A stretch of DNA of 64,000 nucleotides from contig NZ_JAYVPL010000053.1 of the NCBI RefSeq assembly GCF_043757465.1, positions 7,247 through 71,246 of the forward strand. The letters are read 5' to 3'. A program made the position numbers and the translations under genes. This document shows positions 31,633 through 40,940 of the stretch, in pieces (the first letter of the stretch is position 1; the number at the start of each line of letters is the position of its first letter). The stretch is from Armatimonas sp043757465. Its GTDB lineage: Bacteria; Armatimonadota; Armatimonadia; Armatimonadales; Armatimonadaceae. The notes below the pieces were generated by a model. The model had not been told where the DNA came from and ran no database searches. It saw nothing but the letters and a program-made list of their open reading frames with translations.

Positions 31633-32361
31633 ATGAACCTGACAGAGACGCAGCGACAGACACTAAACAACGACGGTTTTGTAGTTCTCGAACGTGTCTT
31701 CACGCCCGGCGTGTTGGAGCACGTCACGGCGCGGATCGAGACATTTCAGAAGCGGCATGAGGAGACACTGGCCCAAAAAGGCGGCACGGAGGGAATCTCG
31801 CGTGCCAACGAGATCACGTTCACGGCGTATCTCGCCGAGCACGACCCGGAGCTACTCGCCTTCTGCCGCCGCCCGGAAATCGCTGCGCTGGGAGTCGCGC
31901 TGCTTGGCCCCGACGTGGATCTCTACTGGAACCAGGCGGTCTTCAAGATGCCCGAGGGCGCACAGCAGTTCCCGTGGCACCAGGACGACGGCTACACGCC
32001 GGTGAGCCCCTCGCCGTATCTCACCCTCTGGATCGCGCTGAATGAGGCCACAGTGAACAACGGCTGTGTCTGGGTGCGGCCCGGCTCACACAAAAACGGT
32101 CTGGTGGAGCATCTGGCTACACCGATTGGACTCGCGTGCCATAGCCTCGACGACCCTGACCAGGGCATTCCCGTGCCGGTGCCCGCGGGCTCGATTGTGG
32201 TATTCTGGTCGCTCACCATGCACAAGAGCGGTGTCAATGTCTCCCAGGGCTGCCGCAAGGCCTATATTGTCCAGCTTGCCAAAGCCGGGCTGGTCAGCTT
32301 ACGCACCGGCGAGCCCGTACCCAACTTACTGCCCATCGCCCGTGAGGGTAGGAGCTTGTAA
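31633..32361 (+). CDS. Phytanoyl-CoA dioxygenase (PhyH) family protein
   Basis: The 242-residue oxygenase has HxD in QFPWHQDDGYTP, then LWIALNEATVNNGCVWVRPG and a distal His in VVFWSLTMHKSGVN. It shares little beyond the family core with the enzyme at 29155, so they probably have different substrates. The start is 5 nt after the glycosyltransferase stop codon. A TACCAT at spacing 7 could give an additional internal leaderless transcript. Confidence 0.87.
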   Translation: MNLTETQRQTLNNDGFVVLERVFTPGVLEHVTARIETFQKRHEETLAQKGGTEGISRANEITFTAYLAEHDPELLAFCRRPEIAALGVALLGPDVDLYWNQAVFKMPEGAQQFPWHQDDGYTPVSPSPYLTLWIALNEATVNNGCVWVRPGSHKNGLVEHLATPIGLACHSLDDPDQGIPVPVPAGSIVVFWSLTMHKSGVNVSQGCRKAYIVQLAKAGLVSLRTGEPVPNLLPIAREGRSL

Positions 32362-32364
32362 AAA

Positions 32365-32910
32365 ATGATCACGTACGGCGGACGATTCCGCGTGTCACTG
32401 GAAACCTATCACGGAGTTCCCACGGGGTGGAGCAAGGCCGAGCTAATCGCAACCCATCGCGCTCTTGGTGGCTTGTTTGACATTGCAGCGCCGGAAGCCA
32501 CAGAACCCGGTGCGCCGTGTTGGCTTCCAGATCGCAAGAACTGGCTACAGTACCGTGCGACACTCTACAAAATTGCCGAAGGCGTGCGCGCAAAAGACCC
32601 TGCCTGCATTGAGCTTGCGGTGCGCTACATTGAGCTTCGCTACATCGGCTCGTATTCTGGCTACATTCGTACTCATCTGGCTCGTGGGCTTAAACACGCA
32701 CTCTTGTCCGTCGAACAAAAAGAGCGTCTTGATCAAGTCTTCCTCTCCATGGTCAAACGTCGCGACTACACCTGCGAATTTAGGGAGTACGTAAAAATTT
32801 GGCATCGCATCGCTTCGCCAGAAGCCATAGAGTTCATCAGATCACTGTCCGCTCAACACTCACCAAATAATCAAAGACCTTGGCTACAAAAATTTGCCCG
32901 TGTAGACTAA
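32365..32910 (+). CDS. Unknown protein
   Basis: The 181-residue protein is mostly helical with many aromatic residues (AVRYIELRYIGSYSGYIRTH, LARGLKHALLSVEQKERLDQ, YTCEFREYVKIWHRIASPEA). It has no signal peptide and no motif I can name. Base composition is slightly more AT-rich toward its 3' end than the neighbours. The size and composition resemble immunity-type or toxin-partner proteins, but nothing adjacent supports that. AGGAG lies 13 nt before the ATG, at the end of the upstream gene. Confidence 0.6.
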   Translation: MITYGGRFRVSLETYHGVPTGWSKAELIATHRALGGLFDIAAPEATEPGAPCWLPDRKNWLQYRATLYKIAEGVRAKDPACIELAVRYIELRYIGSYSGYIRTHLARGLKHALLSVEQKERLDQVFLSMVKRRDYTCEFREYVKIWHRIASPEAIEFIRSLSAQHSPNNQRPWLQKFARVD

Positions 32911-32998
32911 CGCCAAAATAAATTCAATCCCCCCGCAACCAAGTGGTTGGCGCTTGCGTCTAGTAAGTGTTGTAAAAACATATACGGAGGTTCGGATC

Positions 32999-33865
32999 AT
33001 GCTTGGATTTTTCAAGGGGCAACCCAACGACTATGTGCTGCGCTACTCAGGCGGGCATCTCGCCGACGAGGGGCAGGGGCTGACGTTCTGGTATCTGGCA
33101 GCGACAACGACCATTGTGACGGTGCCAACAGGGAGCTGCGACGTGCCTTTTGTTTTCAATGAGCAGACCGGTAGCTTCCAGGACGTGACGGTGCAAGGAC
33201 AGTACACCTACCGCATCACGGCTCCACGCAAGACCGCCGCACTTCTGGACTTCTCGATTCATCCCCTGCGCCGGGAGTTTCGCAGCGACGATCCCCAGCG
33301 GCTGGCGCAGCGGATCACCAATCTCTTGCAGACCGAGGCGCGGCGGGCGATCCTGCGGCGCTCTCTGGAAGCGGCGCTTCAGGAGAGTGAGGCGATTGCC
33401 TGCGAGGTGCAGAGCCGACTTCAAGAGAGTGCACTTCTGGAGCCACTGGGAGTGGAGCTGCTCACGCTCTCGCTCTTGGCGATCCGCCCCACGCCCGAGG
33501 TGGCCCGTGCGCTGGAGGCAAGCTACCGGGAGAGCCTGCTCCGCGCCGCCGATGAGGCGATCTATGCCCGCCGCGCTGCCGCCGTCGAGGAGGAGCGCAA
33601 GATCAAGGAAAACGAACTGGCGACAGACATCTTGCTGGAGCGCCAGCGCCAGCAGTACATTGCGCTCCAGGGAGAGAATCTTGAAAAAGAGGCCCTTTCA
33701 AAGGCCCATGCACTTCAGTTGGAGCTAGGAAGCTACCAGAGCCTCGATCCCCGCTTGCTACTGGCTCTCTCCATGCGCGAGCTGGCCCAGAACGCGGGCA
33801 ACATTGGAAACCTCACGATCACCAGCGAGCTGTTCGCATCGCTGATGGAGGCCAAAAATGCCTGA
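32999..33865 (+). CDS. SPFH/Band 7 domain protein
   Basis: The 288-residue protein has an SPFH-like N-terminal domain (about 15-190: GLTFWYLAATTTIVTVPTGS, GQYTYRI, ALLDFSIHPLRREF) and a coiled coil (about 190-250: YARRAAAVEEERKIKENELA, LLERQRQQYIALQGE). A flat C-terminus follows. No membrane helix is obvious, unlike flotillins. A good ACGGAGG ribosome site lies 8 nt before the ATG. Its last codons overlap the next gene by 8 nt, so both are co-translated. SPFH proteins form ring-like scaffolds. Confidence 0.85.
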   Translation: MLGFFKGQPNDYVLRYSGGHLADEGQGLTFWYLAATTTIVTVPTGSCDVPFVFNEQTGSFQDVTVQGQYTYRITAPRKTAALLDFSIHPLRREFRSDDPQRLAQRITNLLQTEARRAILRRSLEAALQESEAIACEVQSRLQESALLEPLGVELLTLSLLAIRPTPEVARALEASYRESLLRAADEAIYARRAAAVEEERKIKENELATDILLERQRQQYIALQGENLEKEALSKAHALQLELGSYQSLDPRLLLALSMRELAQNAGNIGNLTITSELFASLMEAKNA

Positions 33866-34775
33866 CAAGCTGGTGATTGTCACGCGCAAGACGCCGCTGG
33901 AGGAGCTAATCCAGCGGCTCGGCACCCGCTCGCAGGCGAAGTTCTACCTGGAGCAAGAAGCGGCGCGGGGTGGCAGCGGCTTTGCACGCTACGAGCGTGA
34001 GGACGCGGCCTATGCCCGCTCCCGCGAGCTGCTCCGCCGGGCACTTCCGGGCAAAGTGCGAACACACTGGATCGAGCGCGATTTTTTGCCGACCTTCACC
34101 TTTGGGCCGCAGGATCTGATCGTGACGCTCGGGGCCGATGGCCTGGTAGTGAATGTCGCCAAGTACGCAAGCGGCCTACCGATTCTTGCCTTCCTGCCTG
34201 AAGGGGTCGCCTCAGAGTCGCAGCTCGCGCCCCATCCCGTCAGGCAGGCGGCGGCTCTCCTCGCACGGGTGATGGCAGGCGGTCTTGTGTCGCGCTCTAT
34301 CACCATGGCTCGTGCCACTCTCGCAGATGGTCGCCAGCTCCACGCGGTAAACGAGCTTTTTATCGGGGCACGCACCCACGTCTCGGCACGCTACCAGCTC
34401 CGGGTGGACGAGCGAGCGGAGTTTCAGTCGTCGTCGGGCGTGCTGGTCTCCACGGGAGCGGGCTCCACCGGCTGGCTCCGTGCGCTCTGTGCAGGCGCAG
34501 CAGGAATCTCCGGCGAGCCCCACGCCTGTCAGTTCCTCGCGGAGTCGGAAAAGCTTGTCTATGCCGTCCGCGAGCCGTGGCCCAGCAAGACAACCGGAGC
34601 CAGCCTCGTCTATGGCGAGCTAGTATCGGGCCAGGTGCTGGAGCTGGTCTCCCAGATGCCCACCGGTGGCGTGATCTTCTCGGATGGGGTCGAGAGCGAT
34701 TTTTTGCCCTTCGAGAGTGGTGCCGTCGCCCGCATCACGGTAGCCGATCAGAAAGTTCAGCTTTTGGCGGGGTAA
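33858..34775 (+). CDS. NAD-kinase-fold protein coupled to an SPFH protein
   Basis: The 305-residue protein shows the ATP-NAD kinase fold: LIVTLGADGLVVNVAKYASG takes the place of the GGDGT block (here GADG), NELFIGARTHVSARYQLRVD matches the NE(x)n segment, and GVLVSTGAGSTGWLRALCAG matches the STPTGST motif. The end (FSDGVESDFLPFESGAVARI) has the DG segment near the C-terminus. The N-terminal 90 residues are unlike NadK. It may phosphorylate NAD or another substrate, or only bind a nucleotide. The altered motif makes standard NAD kinase activity uncertain. It overlaps the SPFH gene by 8 nt. Confidence 0.78.
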   Translation: MPDKLVIVTRKTPLEELIQRLGTRSQAKFYLEQEAARGGSGFARYEREDAAYARSRELLRRALPGKVRTHWIERDFLPTFTFGPQDLIVTLGADGLVVNVAKYASGLPILAFLPEGVASESQLAPHPVRQAAALLARVMAGGLVSRSITMARATLADGRQLHAVNELFIGARTHVSARYQLRVDERAEFQSSSGVLVSTGAGSTGWLRALCAGAAGISGEPHACQFLAESEKLVYAVREPWPSKTTGASLVYGELVSGQVLELVSQMPTGGVIFSDGVESDFLPFESGAVARITVADQKVQLLAG

Positions 34776-34811
34776 GAGGATTTTCGTACAACTAAAGGCA
34801 ATACAGCCAGC

Positions 34812-37010
34812 ATGACCCCGCTCTGGCACCCCGATCCCGAGACCCGCAAGCCCGACAGCCATGTTGCCTTTCGTGCGACCTTTGAGCTAACGCAAGACGC
34901 CGAGATCGAGGTGCGCCTTCTCGGTGCCTCGTGGTTTGTCGCAAAACTGGACGATGTTTTTCTTGCCGAGGGGCCAGCACGCTTTACGCTTCCCTTCCCG
35001 CAGTACCAGCCGCACCGTGCTCGGCTCAAACCGGGGACACACACGCTGACCGCCCAGGTCCACCACTTCGGGGTGGGCACGCGCCTCTTAGAGAACCCAC
35101 CGCCGTTTCTCTGGGCAGCGGTTGTGGTGACTGGGGAGCGCGAGCTGGCGCTGAGCTGGAAGTGCGCCCGGCTCACGGGCTACAGTCGCACGGGGCGGCG
35201 GATCAACAACCAGCTTGGCTGGAGCGAGTGGTGCGACACGCGTGCAGAGCCCGTCTGGGTTGCTCCTGTCGAGGCAAGTATTCCCCTCGGCACGATTCTG
35301 CCCCTCTCCACCGCTCCCGCCCGCGCCAATGCCCTGCCGGTGAAGGCCATCGCGCAGGGGACGCTCACCGAGACGTTTGGCTACGAAAACGACAACCCGC
35401 AAGCCCGATTTTTCCTACGTGAACTCAAGCCGAGCCTGCCACCTCAAGGGGTTTGGCGGCGCTACGATCTGGGGCGCGTTCGGCTGGCTCGTCCTCGTTT
35501 TGTGCTGGATCTGCCTGCTGGATCCATCGTCGAGTTTGCCCAGTCCGAGGCACTCACGCACAACCGGGTCGCGCCGTGGATCACGCTCTCGGCCAGCGAC
35601 TCGTGCAACTTAGACCATTTTGTGGCCCGTGGCGGCCCTCAGGAGTTTGCGCCGCTGAACCCCAAGGGCGGGCGTTATCTGGAGGTGCATGTTCTCGCGC
35701 CACCGGAGAAAGTGCGCTTTGTCAAAGAGGAAGCCCTTGAGCGGACGTACTTTGGTGAGCAGATTGGTGCACTGGCAACGGGCGATACGCTGCTGGATAA
35801 AATCTGGAAAGTGGGCGTCGAGACACTGCGGGCCTGCTCCGAGGATGCGATCTTAGACAACCCGACTCGCGAGCGCGGGCAGTGGGCAGGCGACGTGGTC
35901 TCGGTAGGATTGGACATTGCGGGTGTGGCCTTCGACGATCTACGTGTTTTCGCCCGTGGCTTGGTCCAGTGTGCCCAGAGTGCCCGCGCCGATGGGCTGG
36001 TCTCGGGGATGGCGCCGGGCAAAGATATCTACCTCTCCACCTACGCTGCGCAGTGGGTCTCGGCCTGCGTGCGTTATGTCGAGCGCACCGGCGACAAGGC
36101 GCTTCTGGAGCAGCTTTTTATGGCGGCGGAGCGCAATATCGCCGCATTTGAAGCCCAGCGCGGCCCGGAGGGTGTGAGTAGCGGGCTGGCGTGGGCGTTT
36201 GTGGACTGGGGCTACGTGGCAAACCCCGGGCCGTCGGACATGGGCCTGAACTTGCACTATCTGGCGGCGCTGGAAGACATGCAGCGCTGGTGCGGCTTGC
36301 TGGGTAAACCAGACCGGGCAATGCACTACCAAGCTCTTGCCCGCGCTGTTTGGGCGACGATCCAGCGCTACTTCGAGCGGGAGCCGTCGTGGGAGAAGCG
36401 CGGCTTTCACCGCATCGCGCTGGCACTTCGGAGTGGCTTCTTTACGGGTGGCGACGAAAAAACAGCCATCGCAGCGCTAAAGTCTCACATCAGACGCTGT
36501 TTTCCCAACGACCCGAGCGCCCCACGCCTCTCGGATCCGTCGGCGGCCAACTCGCGCCTGATCACACCGTATTTTGCTCACTTCGCGTTTCCGGCCCTCA
36601 TCGAGCGTGGCGAGCTGGCCTTCGTGCTGGAGCAATATAAAACTTGCTGGGGCTGGGCTTTAACTATTGAGGACGGCACGTGGCTAGAGGTGTTTGATCC
36701 GCGCTGGAGTCACTGTCATCAGTGGGCGGGCTGCCCTACCTGGCAGCTCAGCCAGGCACTTCTGGGGCTCAAACCACGCTTCGATCTAGGAAAGAATCAC
36801 TTCGAGTGGGCCGTCCAGACCGGCGGGCTACGGCGTGTGACCGGAACGTTGCCAGTGCTCGGGGGGCGGGCGCGAATCACCCGCGAGGGACAGCGCTATC
36901 AGCTCCAAACGGATGCCCCCCTCACACTCCACGAGGGCGCGACGGAAATTCGTATCGAGCGCATGTGGCAGCCTCAGATTTCCTCTACTTTAGCGGACGG
37001 CTCTCGGTGA
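34812..37010 (+). CDS. Alpha-L-rhamnosidase (GH78)
   Basis: The 732-residue protein has N-terminal beta-sandwich domains (ATFELTQDAEIEVRLLGASW) and an (alpha/alpha)6 catalytic barrel. The barrel has DNPTRERGQWAGDVVSVGLD (the conserved Asp and RERxxW block) and the late DPRWSHCHQWAGCPTWQLSQ. It removes terminal L-rhamnose from plant or bacterial polysaccharides and glycosides. No signal peptide is seen, so it probably acts on imported oligosaccharides. A rhamnose-type binding protein is encoded at 45703. The 3' end overlaps the convergent GH81 gene by 26 nt. Confidence 0.87.
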   Translation: MTPLWHPDPETRKPDSHVAFRATFELTQDAEIEVRLLGASWFVAKLDDVFLAEGPARFTLPFPQYQPHRARLKPGTHTLTAQVHHFGVGTRLLENPPPFLWAAVVVTGERELALSWKCARLTGYSRTGRRINNQLGWSEWCDTRAEPVWVAPVEASIPLGTILPLSTAPARANALPVKAIAQGTLTETFGYENDNPQARFFLRELKPSLPPQGVWRRYDLGRVRLARPRFVLDLPAGSIVEFAQSEALTHNRVAPWITLSASDSCNLDHFVARGGPQEFAPLNPKGGRYLEVHVLAPPEKVRFVKEEALERTYFGEQIGALATGDTLLDKIWKVGVETLRACSEDAILDNPTRERGQWAGDVVSVGLDIAGVAFDDLRVFARGLVQCAQSARADGLVSGMAPGKDIYLSTYAAQWVSACVRYVERTGDKALLEQLFMAAERNIAAFEAQRGPEGVSSGLAWAFVDWGYVANPGPSDMGLNLHYLAALEDMQRWCGLLGKPDRAMHYQALARAVWATIQRYFEREPSWEKRGFHRIALALRSGFFTGGDEKTAIAALKSHIRRCFPNDPSAPRLSDPSAANSRLITPYFAHFAFPALIERGELAFVLEQYKTCWGWALTIEDGTWLEVFDPRWSHCHQWAGCPTWQLSQALLGLKPRFDLGKNHFEWAVQTGGLRRVTGTLPVLGGRARITREGQRYQLQTDAPLTLHEGATEIRIERMWQPQISSTLADGSR

Positions 37011-39303
37011 CGATACCCACTTTGCGAGTGACAATCACTTTGCCATCGGAGAACGTCACCCTGCGTGGTTGGGCGGTGGCGCTGTAGACAAAGTAGGTTC
37101 GCTGGTTGCCTTTCTTAAACACGCCGTAGAGTGGGGTGTCGGCGGAGATGCTGGTGTCTACTTGCCCGGCTTTACTCAGAAAGTGCATCCAATAATAGAA
37201 ATTCGCCCGGGAGTTTCCGGACTCGATCTCCTGGGTCTCGAAGTTGCAGTTTGCCAGCGCCCCGGGGGCATCAGCGAGGGCCTGGTACATCAGGATCACG
37301 TCACCCCAGCCGCCCCAGTTCTTGCCCGTGCGCGGTGGCAGGCTCTGGTCGCGCTTGGCATCTTTTTTGTCGTGAGCAATGCGCTCGGTAGCGAGGCTGG
37401 CGAGGTTCTCGGAGATATAGGCCGGGTGCGTCCCTAAGTACAGCGAACCGCTCTGGAGGGGCAGCAGATTGATGCCGTGCATGTGGATCGGGTCGCCGGA
37501 GAACCAGGTGGCAAAGACGGCCTTTGCGCCCCAGACCATCGAGGCCAGCGAGCGCGTAAACGCCTTCGGGTAGAGCTTGTTCACATCAAACCAGTAGTTG
37601 TCAATTGCGTCTTTTTCGGTCACGTAGAGATAGATGCCCGTGTCGCGGAGCTTTTTATCGCCCGTGAGCTCTCCCCAGAGGATCATCCCCGTCCATGCGT
37701 TCATCGCCTCCGACGACGACTCATTGTTATTGCCATCGGCGAAGTCGCCCTTTCCGTCGGCCCAGGTGTGGCCCTCGTAGATATCGAAGTTACGCAGAAA
37801 CGGGAACAGCGGGTCGCTGCGCTCCGGGTTGGCACAGTCGCGGATCAGTAAGTTCACCATGGCGCCCCACTGCGCTTGGCTTGCCCACTCTGGCTCCTGG
37901 CGCGCCAGCTCGGCGGCGGCGCGGATGAAGTAGCCGTAGTGAAAGTGATGGTCGTTGAGGGCTTCGTCGCTACCGTAGGAGGCCGGGTAGCCGATCAGTG
38001 TCCCCCACGGCTTGTTGTAGTAGAACAGCCCCTTTGTCTTAGCGTCTTTTGCCGTGAAGTAGTCTTCGAGAAGCGCCTGCAGTCGCGCCCGAAGCGCCGT
38101 GTTGGCGGCAGTGTTGCCCGTCGCCTCCGCGAGCGCGGCGAGGGTCGCCAGCTTACCCAGCGCCTTTCCCGTCCAGTACGTATCGGCCAGCTCTGGCTTG
38201 TAGGTGGCGGCATCGGTGTCTATGAACTTCTTGAGGGTCGCTTTCTCATAGCCACCAAAGTCGGGCAGGAGCGGCAGGACACCCTGGAACGGGGTGACCG
38301 TGGTGAACCCCTCCCCGGCGGCAACTTTTAAGGTTCCACGAGTGCACTGGTAGGTGTAGTCCGTGAGCTTTGTGGCGCTCCGCTGGTACTGGTGCGGATA
38401 GAGCCCAAAGAGCGTCCCCAGCGTCGCGCCCTCATAAGCTTTTACCGTGAAGGCATACTTCGTCGTTACTCTACTCGTCTTCTCGTCGTAGCTCCAGACA
38501 ACTTTTGAGTCCGTCACGTGGTTATACGCGTACTTAGCAAAGAACGCCAGTGTCTCTTGTTTATTATCAGGCAGTAGCGCCACGGAAAAATATGACTTGC
38601 CTTTGCAAGTAAGCTTACTCGTGCCGGTACCTTCCCACGTGCAGCCCGCCGCGCCGAAGAGTCCGTAGCTACGCCCCCCAAGTGTCACCCCAAGCACGGG
38701 GCTCTTCGCATCGCCGGAGAACACCGTTGGTGCGCTGGCGAATGTGAATGTCGGGTCACCGTCTGTAATGGTGCCGTAGACAAACGGTGAGCCGTGCCCA
38801 AACGTCAGGAAGAGCTTATTGCCAAAGGCAGCCGTGACGAACCAGTCGCTCCAGCTCTCGGCACGCGCATCGGGGAAAGTAAGCTGCGCGGAGTGCCCAA
38901 TCACCAGGTCATCGGGGGCCTGCATCACCGCCGTGAAGATTCCCTCGGGGTTGGCGGTGTAGCCGACACCAGGGTAATAAATCCGCAAGCCTTTCTCGTG
39001 CGCCTGAACGCCCAGTGGGTGCGGGAACATCTGATTCGAGAACTTCGAGAAGACCAGCGAGCTCCACCAGTCATTGGTGGGAATGGGCTTCTTCACTGCC
39101 TCCGTCACAAACGGCAGTGTCCCTGGCTCCTTCGCCCCCGTAGGAAGCTTTGTCGTGTAGCTTCCCGCCCCGACAGAGACGATGTCGGGCGATTCATTCT
39201 GTGCACAAGCAATCGGGGAAGTCAGCATTAGCACACTCAGCGTGGCAAAGAGAAAAACCATACAGAAGTTTACCACTTGGGGCTGGAATCGCATTTGCAT
39301 CAT
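36985..39303 (-). CDS. Secreted endo-1,3-beta-glucanase (GH81)
   Basis: The 772-residue enzyme begins with a signal peptide (VVNFCMVFLFATLSVLMLTS, then PIACAQ). GH81 landmarks are PTNDWWSSLVFSKFSNQMFP near the N-terminus, the catalytic region NDHHFHYGYFIRAAAEL, and ADGNNNESSSEAMNAWTGMI with the catalytic Glu. It cleaves laminarin, callose or fungal glucan outside the cytoplasm. The start is one of three clustered ATGs (39303, 39300, 39294); 39303 is given. Longer readings enter the tandem repeat and are not supported. Confidence 0.88.
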   Translation of the reverse strand: MMQMRFQPQVVNFCMVFLFATLSVLMLTSPIACAQNESPDIVSVGAGSYTTKLPTGAKEPGTLPFVTEAVKKPIPTNDWWSSLVFSKFSNQMFPHPLGVQAHEKGLRIYYPGVGYTANPEGIFTAVMQAPDDLVIGHSAQLTFPDARAESWSDWFVTAAFGNKLFLTFGHGSPFVYGTITDGDPTFTFASAPTVFSGDAKSPVLGVTLGGRSYGLFGAAGCTWEGTGTSKLTCKGKSYFSVALLPDNKQETLAFFAKYAYNHVTDSKVVWSYDEKTSRVTTKYAFTVKAYEGATLGTLFGLYPHQYQRSATKLTDYTYQCTRGTLKVAAGEGFTTVTPFQGVLPLLPDFGGYEKATLKKFIDTDAATYKPELADTYWTGKALGKLATLAALAEATGNTAANTALRARLQALLEDYFTAKDAKTKGLFYYNKPWGTLIGYPASYGSDEALNDHHFHYGYFIRAAAELARQEPEWASQAQWGAMVNLLIRDCANPERSDPLFPFLRNFDIYEGHTWADGKGDFADGNNNESSSEAMNAWTGMILWGELTGDKKLRDTGIYLYVTEKDAIDNYWFDVNKLYPKAFTRSLASMVWGAKAVFATWFSGDPIHMHGINLLPLQSGSLYLGTHPAYISENLASLATERIAHDKKDAKRDQSLPPRTGKNWGGWGDVILMYQALADAPGALANCNFETQEIESGNSRANFYYWMHFLSKAGQVDTSISADTPLYGVFKKGNQRTYFVYSATAQPRRVTFSDGKVIVTRKVGIVTESRPLK

Positions 39304-39342
39304 GCAGTATGCATTTCCCTGCAAGACAAAAGAACTCCGGCT

Positions 39343-39389
39343 GCACTGAGGAGCAGGCAAGCACTGAGGAGCAGGCAAGCACTGAGGAG
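39343..39389. repeat. 18-bp tandem repeat, 2.6 copies
   Basis: The unit GCACTGAGGAGCAGGCAA occurs at 39343-39360 and 39361-39378, with a partial third copy to 39389. It lies about 40 nt upstream of the GH81 start. Confidence 0.9.
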
Positions 39390-39450
39390 AAGTCCATTAA
39401 TCAGTAGGATCGCGGAGGGCTTGGGCAACATGGCTTGATAGTACCTAAAT

Positions 39451-40368
39451 TTAGTACGGCGGAAAGAGCCGACGGAAGCCATGAGCGAGGACAATGGGCA
39501 GGAGTAGGGCGTGTGTAAGCAGCCAGAAGCTGGCGTCGGGGCGCTGGGGGGTTCCTGAATGGGCGACTTGGGCGAGCTGCGTGGCGAGTTTTGCAAGGCG
39601 CTTCTCGCTCCACCAAGGCTCGATCAGCCCAGCAAGCCAGTCGGTGGGGATGCCCTCATGCCCTACCCGTGCCCCGATCAGTCCGCCCACAATCGCTGCC
39701 ACTGTGTCGGTGTCTCCGCCCAGCGCGACGCTCTCAATCACGGCGGCGCGGAGGTTATCGGGGTGACGAGCAGTGAGTGCGAGCGCGGCGGCGACAGTGT
39801 GAACGATGTAGCCTGAGACGGGTCCCTGAGGGAGTTCTGTCGCTGCTGGAAGTGTGATGGCAGCTTTGGCAATAGCCAGCGCCCCGTCTTCTGCTTTCGG
39901 GTCCGTGTGCGTGAGGCGAGTGGAGGCGCGGACAAGCGTACGGAGCCGGGTGTCATCGGTGTCGGCGGCGCAGAACAGCCCGATAATCGGGGAGCGCATC
40001 GCCGGACCGTTGCCTGCGGAGAAGACCCCGGAGTGCTCAGGGGGAATGCCAACAAGAAGCCTGAGGGAGGCTTGCGCGGTGGCCTTGCCTATTCCTGGTG
40101 GCAGACTCAGAAACCAGCACTTGAGCCGACCAGCTAGCTCTCTCCCAAACTGTGTCGGGTCGCCGCCAGAGGCAACGAGGGCTTGGGCCGTCATGATCGC
40201 GTGCGCCGTGTCATCGCTGACAAAGCCATGTCCAAAGAAAAGTCGGTGGTTGGTGAGCTCGCCAAAGAGCCGTTGGCGACGCTCAGGACGCAGCCCCTCG
40301 GAGGGGAGTCCGATGGCATCGCCCACTGCCATGCCGAGAAGACAGCCCAGGAAGTTGTTTTTATCCAT
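39451..40368 (-). CDS. ADP-ribosylglycohydrolase family protein
   Basis: The 305-residue protein has the two magnesium sites of the DraG fold: LGMAVGDAIGLPSEGL with FVSDDTAHAIMTAQAL, and the late ALGGDTDTVAAIVGGLIGAR. It would remove ADP-ribose from proteins or small molecules. No ADP-ribosyltransferase is visible in the window. The gene lies between the GNAT gene (divergent) and GH81 (same strand, 147 nt downstream). Confidence 0.9.
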   Translation of the reverse strand: MDKNNFLGCLLGMAVGDAIGLPSEGLRPERRQRLFGELTNHRLFFGHGFVSDDTAHAIMTAQALVASGGDPTQFGRELAGRLKCWFLSLPPGIGKATAQASLRLLVGIPPEHSGVFSAGNGPAMRSPIIGLFCAADTDDTRLRTLVRASTRLTHTDPKAEDGALAIAKAAITLPAATELPQGPVSGYIVHTVAAALALTARHPDNLRAAVIESVALGGDTDTVAAIVGGLIGARVGHEGIPTDWLAGLIEPWWSEKRLAKLATQLAQVAHSGTPQRPDASFWLLTHALLLPIVLAHGFRRLFPPY

Positions 40369-40439
40369 ACAACACCAACGAAAAATACGGGGCTTCGGTT
40401 ACGCTTTGGCACGGGGCTTGCTCTAGGAAGAATCCTATA

Positions 40440-40940
40440 ATGATTTCGCCGCTCTCAGGTCTGCTTGTTCGTCCACTCACCCCCTCTGATGCATCGTTCT
40501 TGCCGGAAGCTCTGTACCGGGCTCTCTATACCACTGCAAAAGAGGCACCCCTCTCACGCGATGTTCTCCTGCTGCCGGAGCTTGCCCGCTACATTGATGG
40601 CTGGGGGCAGCGCTTTGGTGACCAGGGGATGCTCGCTCTTAAAGACCAGGGCTACTTTCTGGGGGCAGCTTGGCTGCGCCTTTTTTCTCATGAAACACCG
40701 GGCTATGGCTATGTGGATGATCTCACGCCCGAGCTCTGCGTCTCTGTTCTGCCGGAGTGGCGCGGCTGCGGGATTGGTACCCGGCTCCTTGTCGCGGCTT
40801 TGGAACAGGCCCAGCGGCAGTTCCCCGCCGTGAGCCTGAGTGTCACTCCGGGCAACCCTTCCCAGCGCCTTTATGAGCGTCTTGGCTTTGAGGTAGTGCA
40901 CGCCACTCCGCACGAAATCACTATGCGCCTCGCCTTTTAG
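40440..40940 (+). CDS. GNAT family N-acetyltransferase
   Basis: The 166-residue protein has the acetyl-CoA motif A in LCVSVLPEWRGCGIGTRLLV and motif B in NPSQRLYERLGFEVV. The substrate is unknown. The sequence TATAAT (40436-40441) overlaps the annotated ATG. If it is a -10 box, transcription starts inside the ORF and translation would have to start downstream, for example near LLVRPLTPSDA. The 3' end overlaps the convergent radical SAM gene by 4 nt. Confidence 0.82.
   Translation: MISPLSGLLVRPLTPSDASFLPEALYRALYTTAKEAPLSRDVLLLPELARYIDGWGQRFGDQGMLALKDQGYFLGAAWLRLFSHETPGYGYVDDLTPELCVSVLPEWRGCGIGTRLLVAALEQAQRQFPAVSLSVTPGNPSQRLYERLGFEVVHATPHEITMRLAF

Noticed and set aside
32954..32998. Upstream TTG-type start for the SPFH gene
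   Set aside because: The ATG at 32999 has a strong ACGGAGG at good distance; the added residues have no domain pattern.
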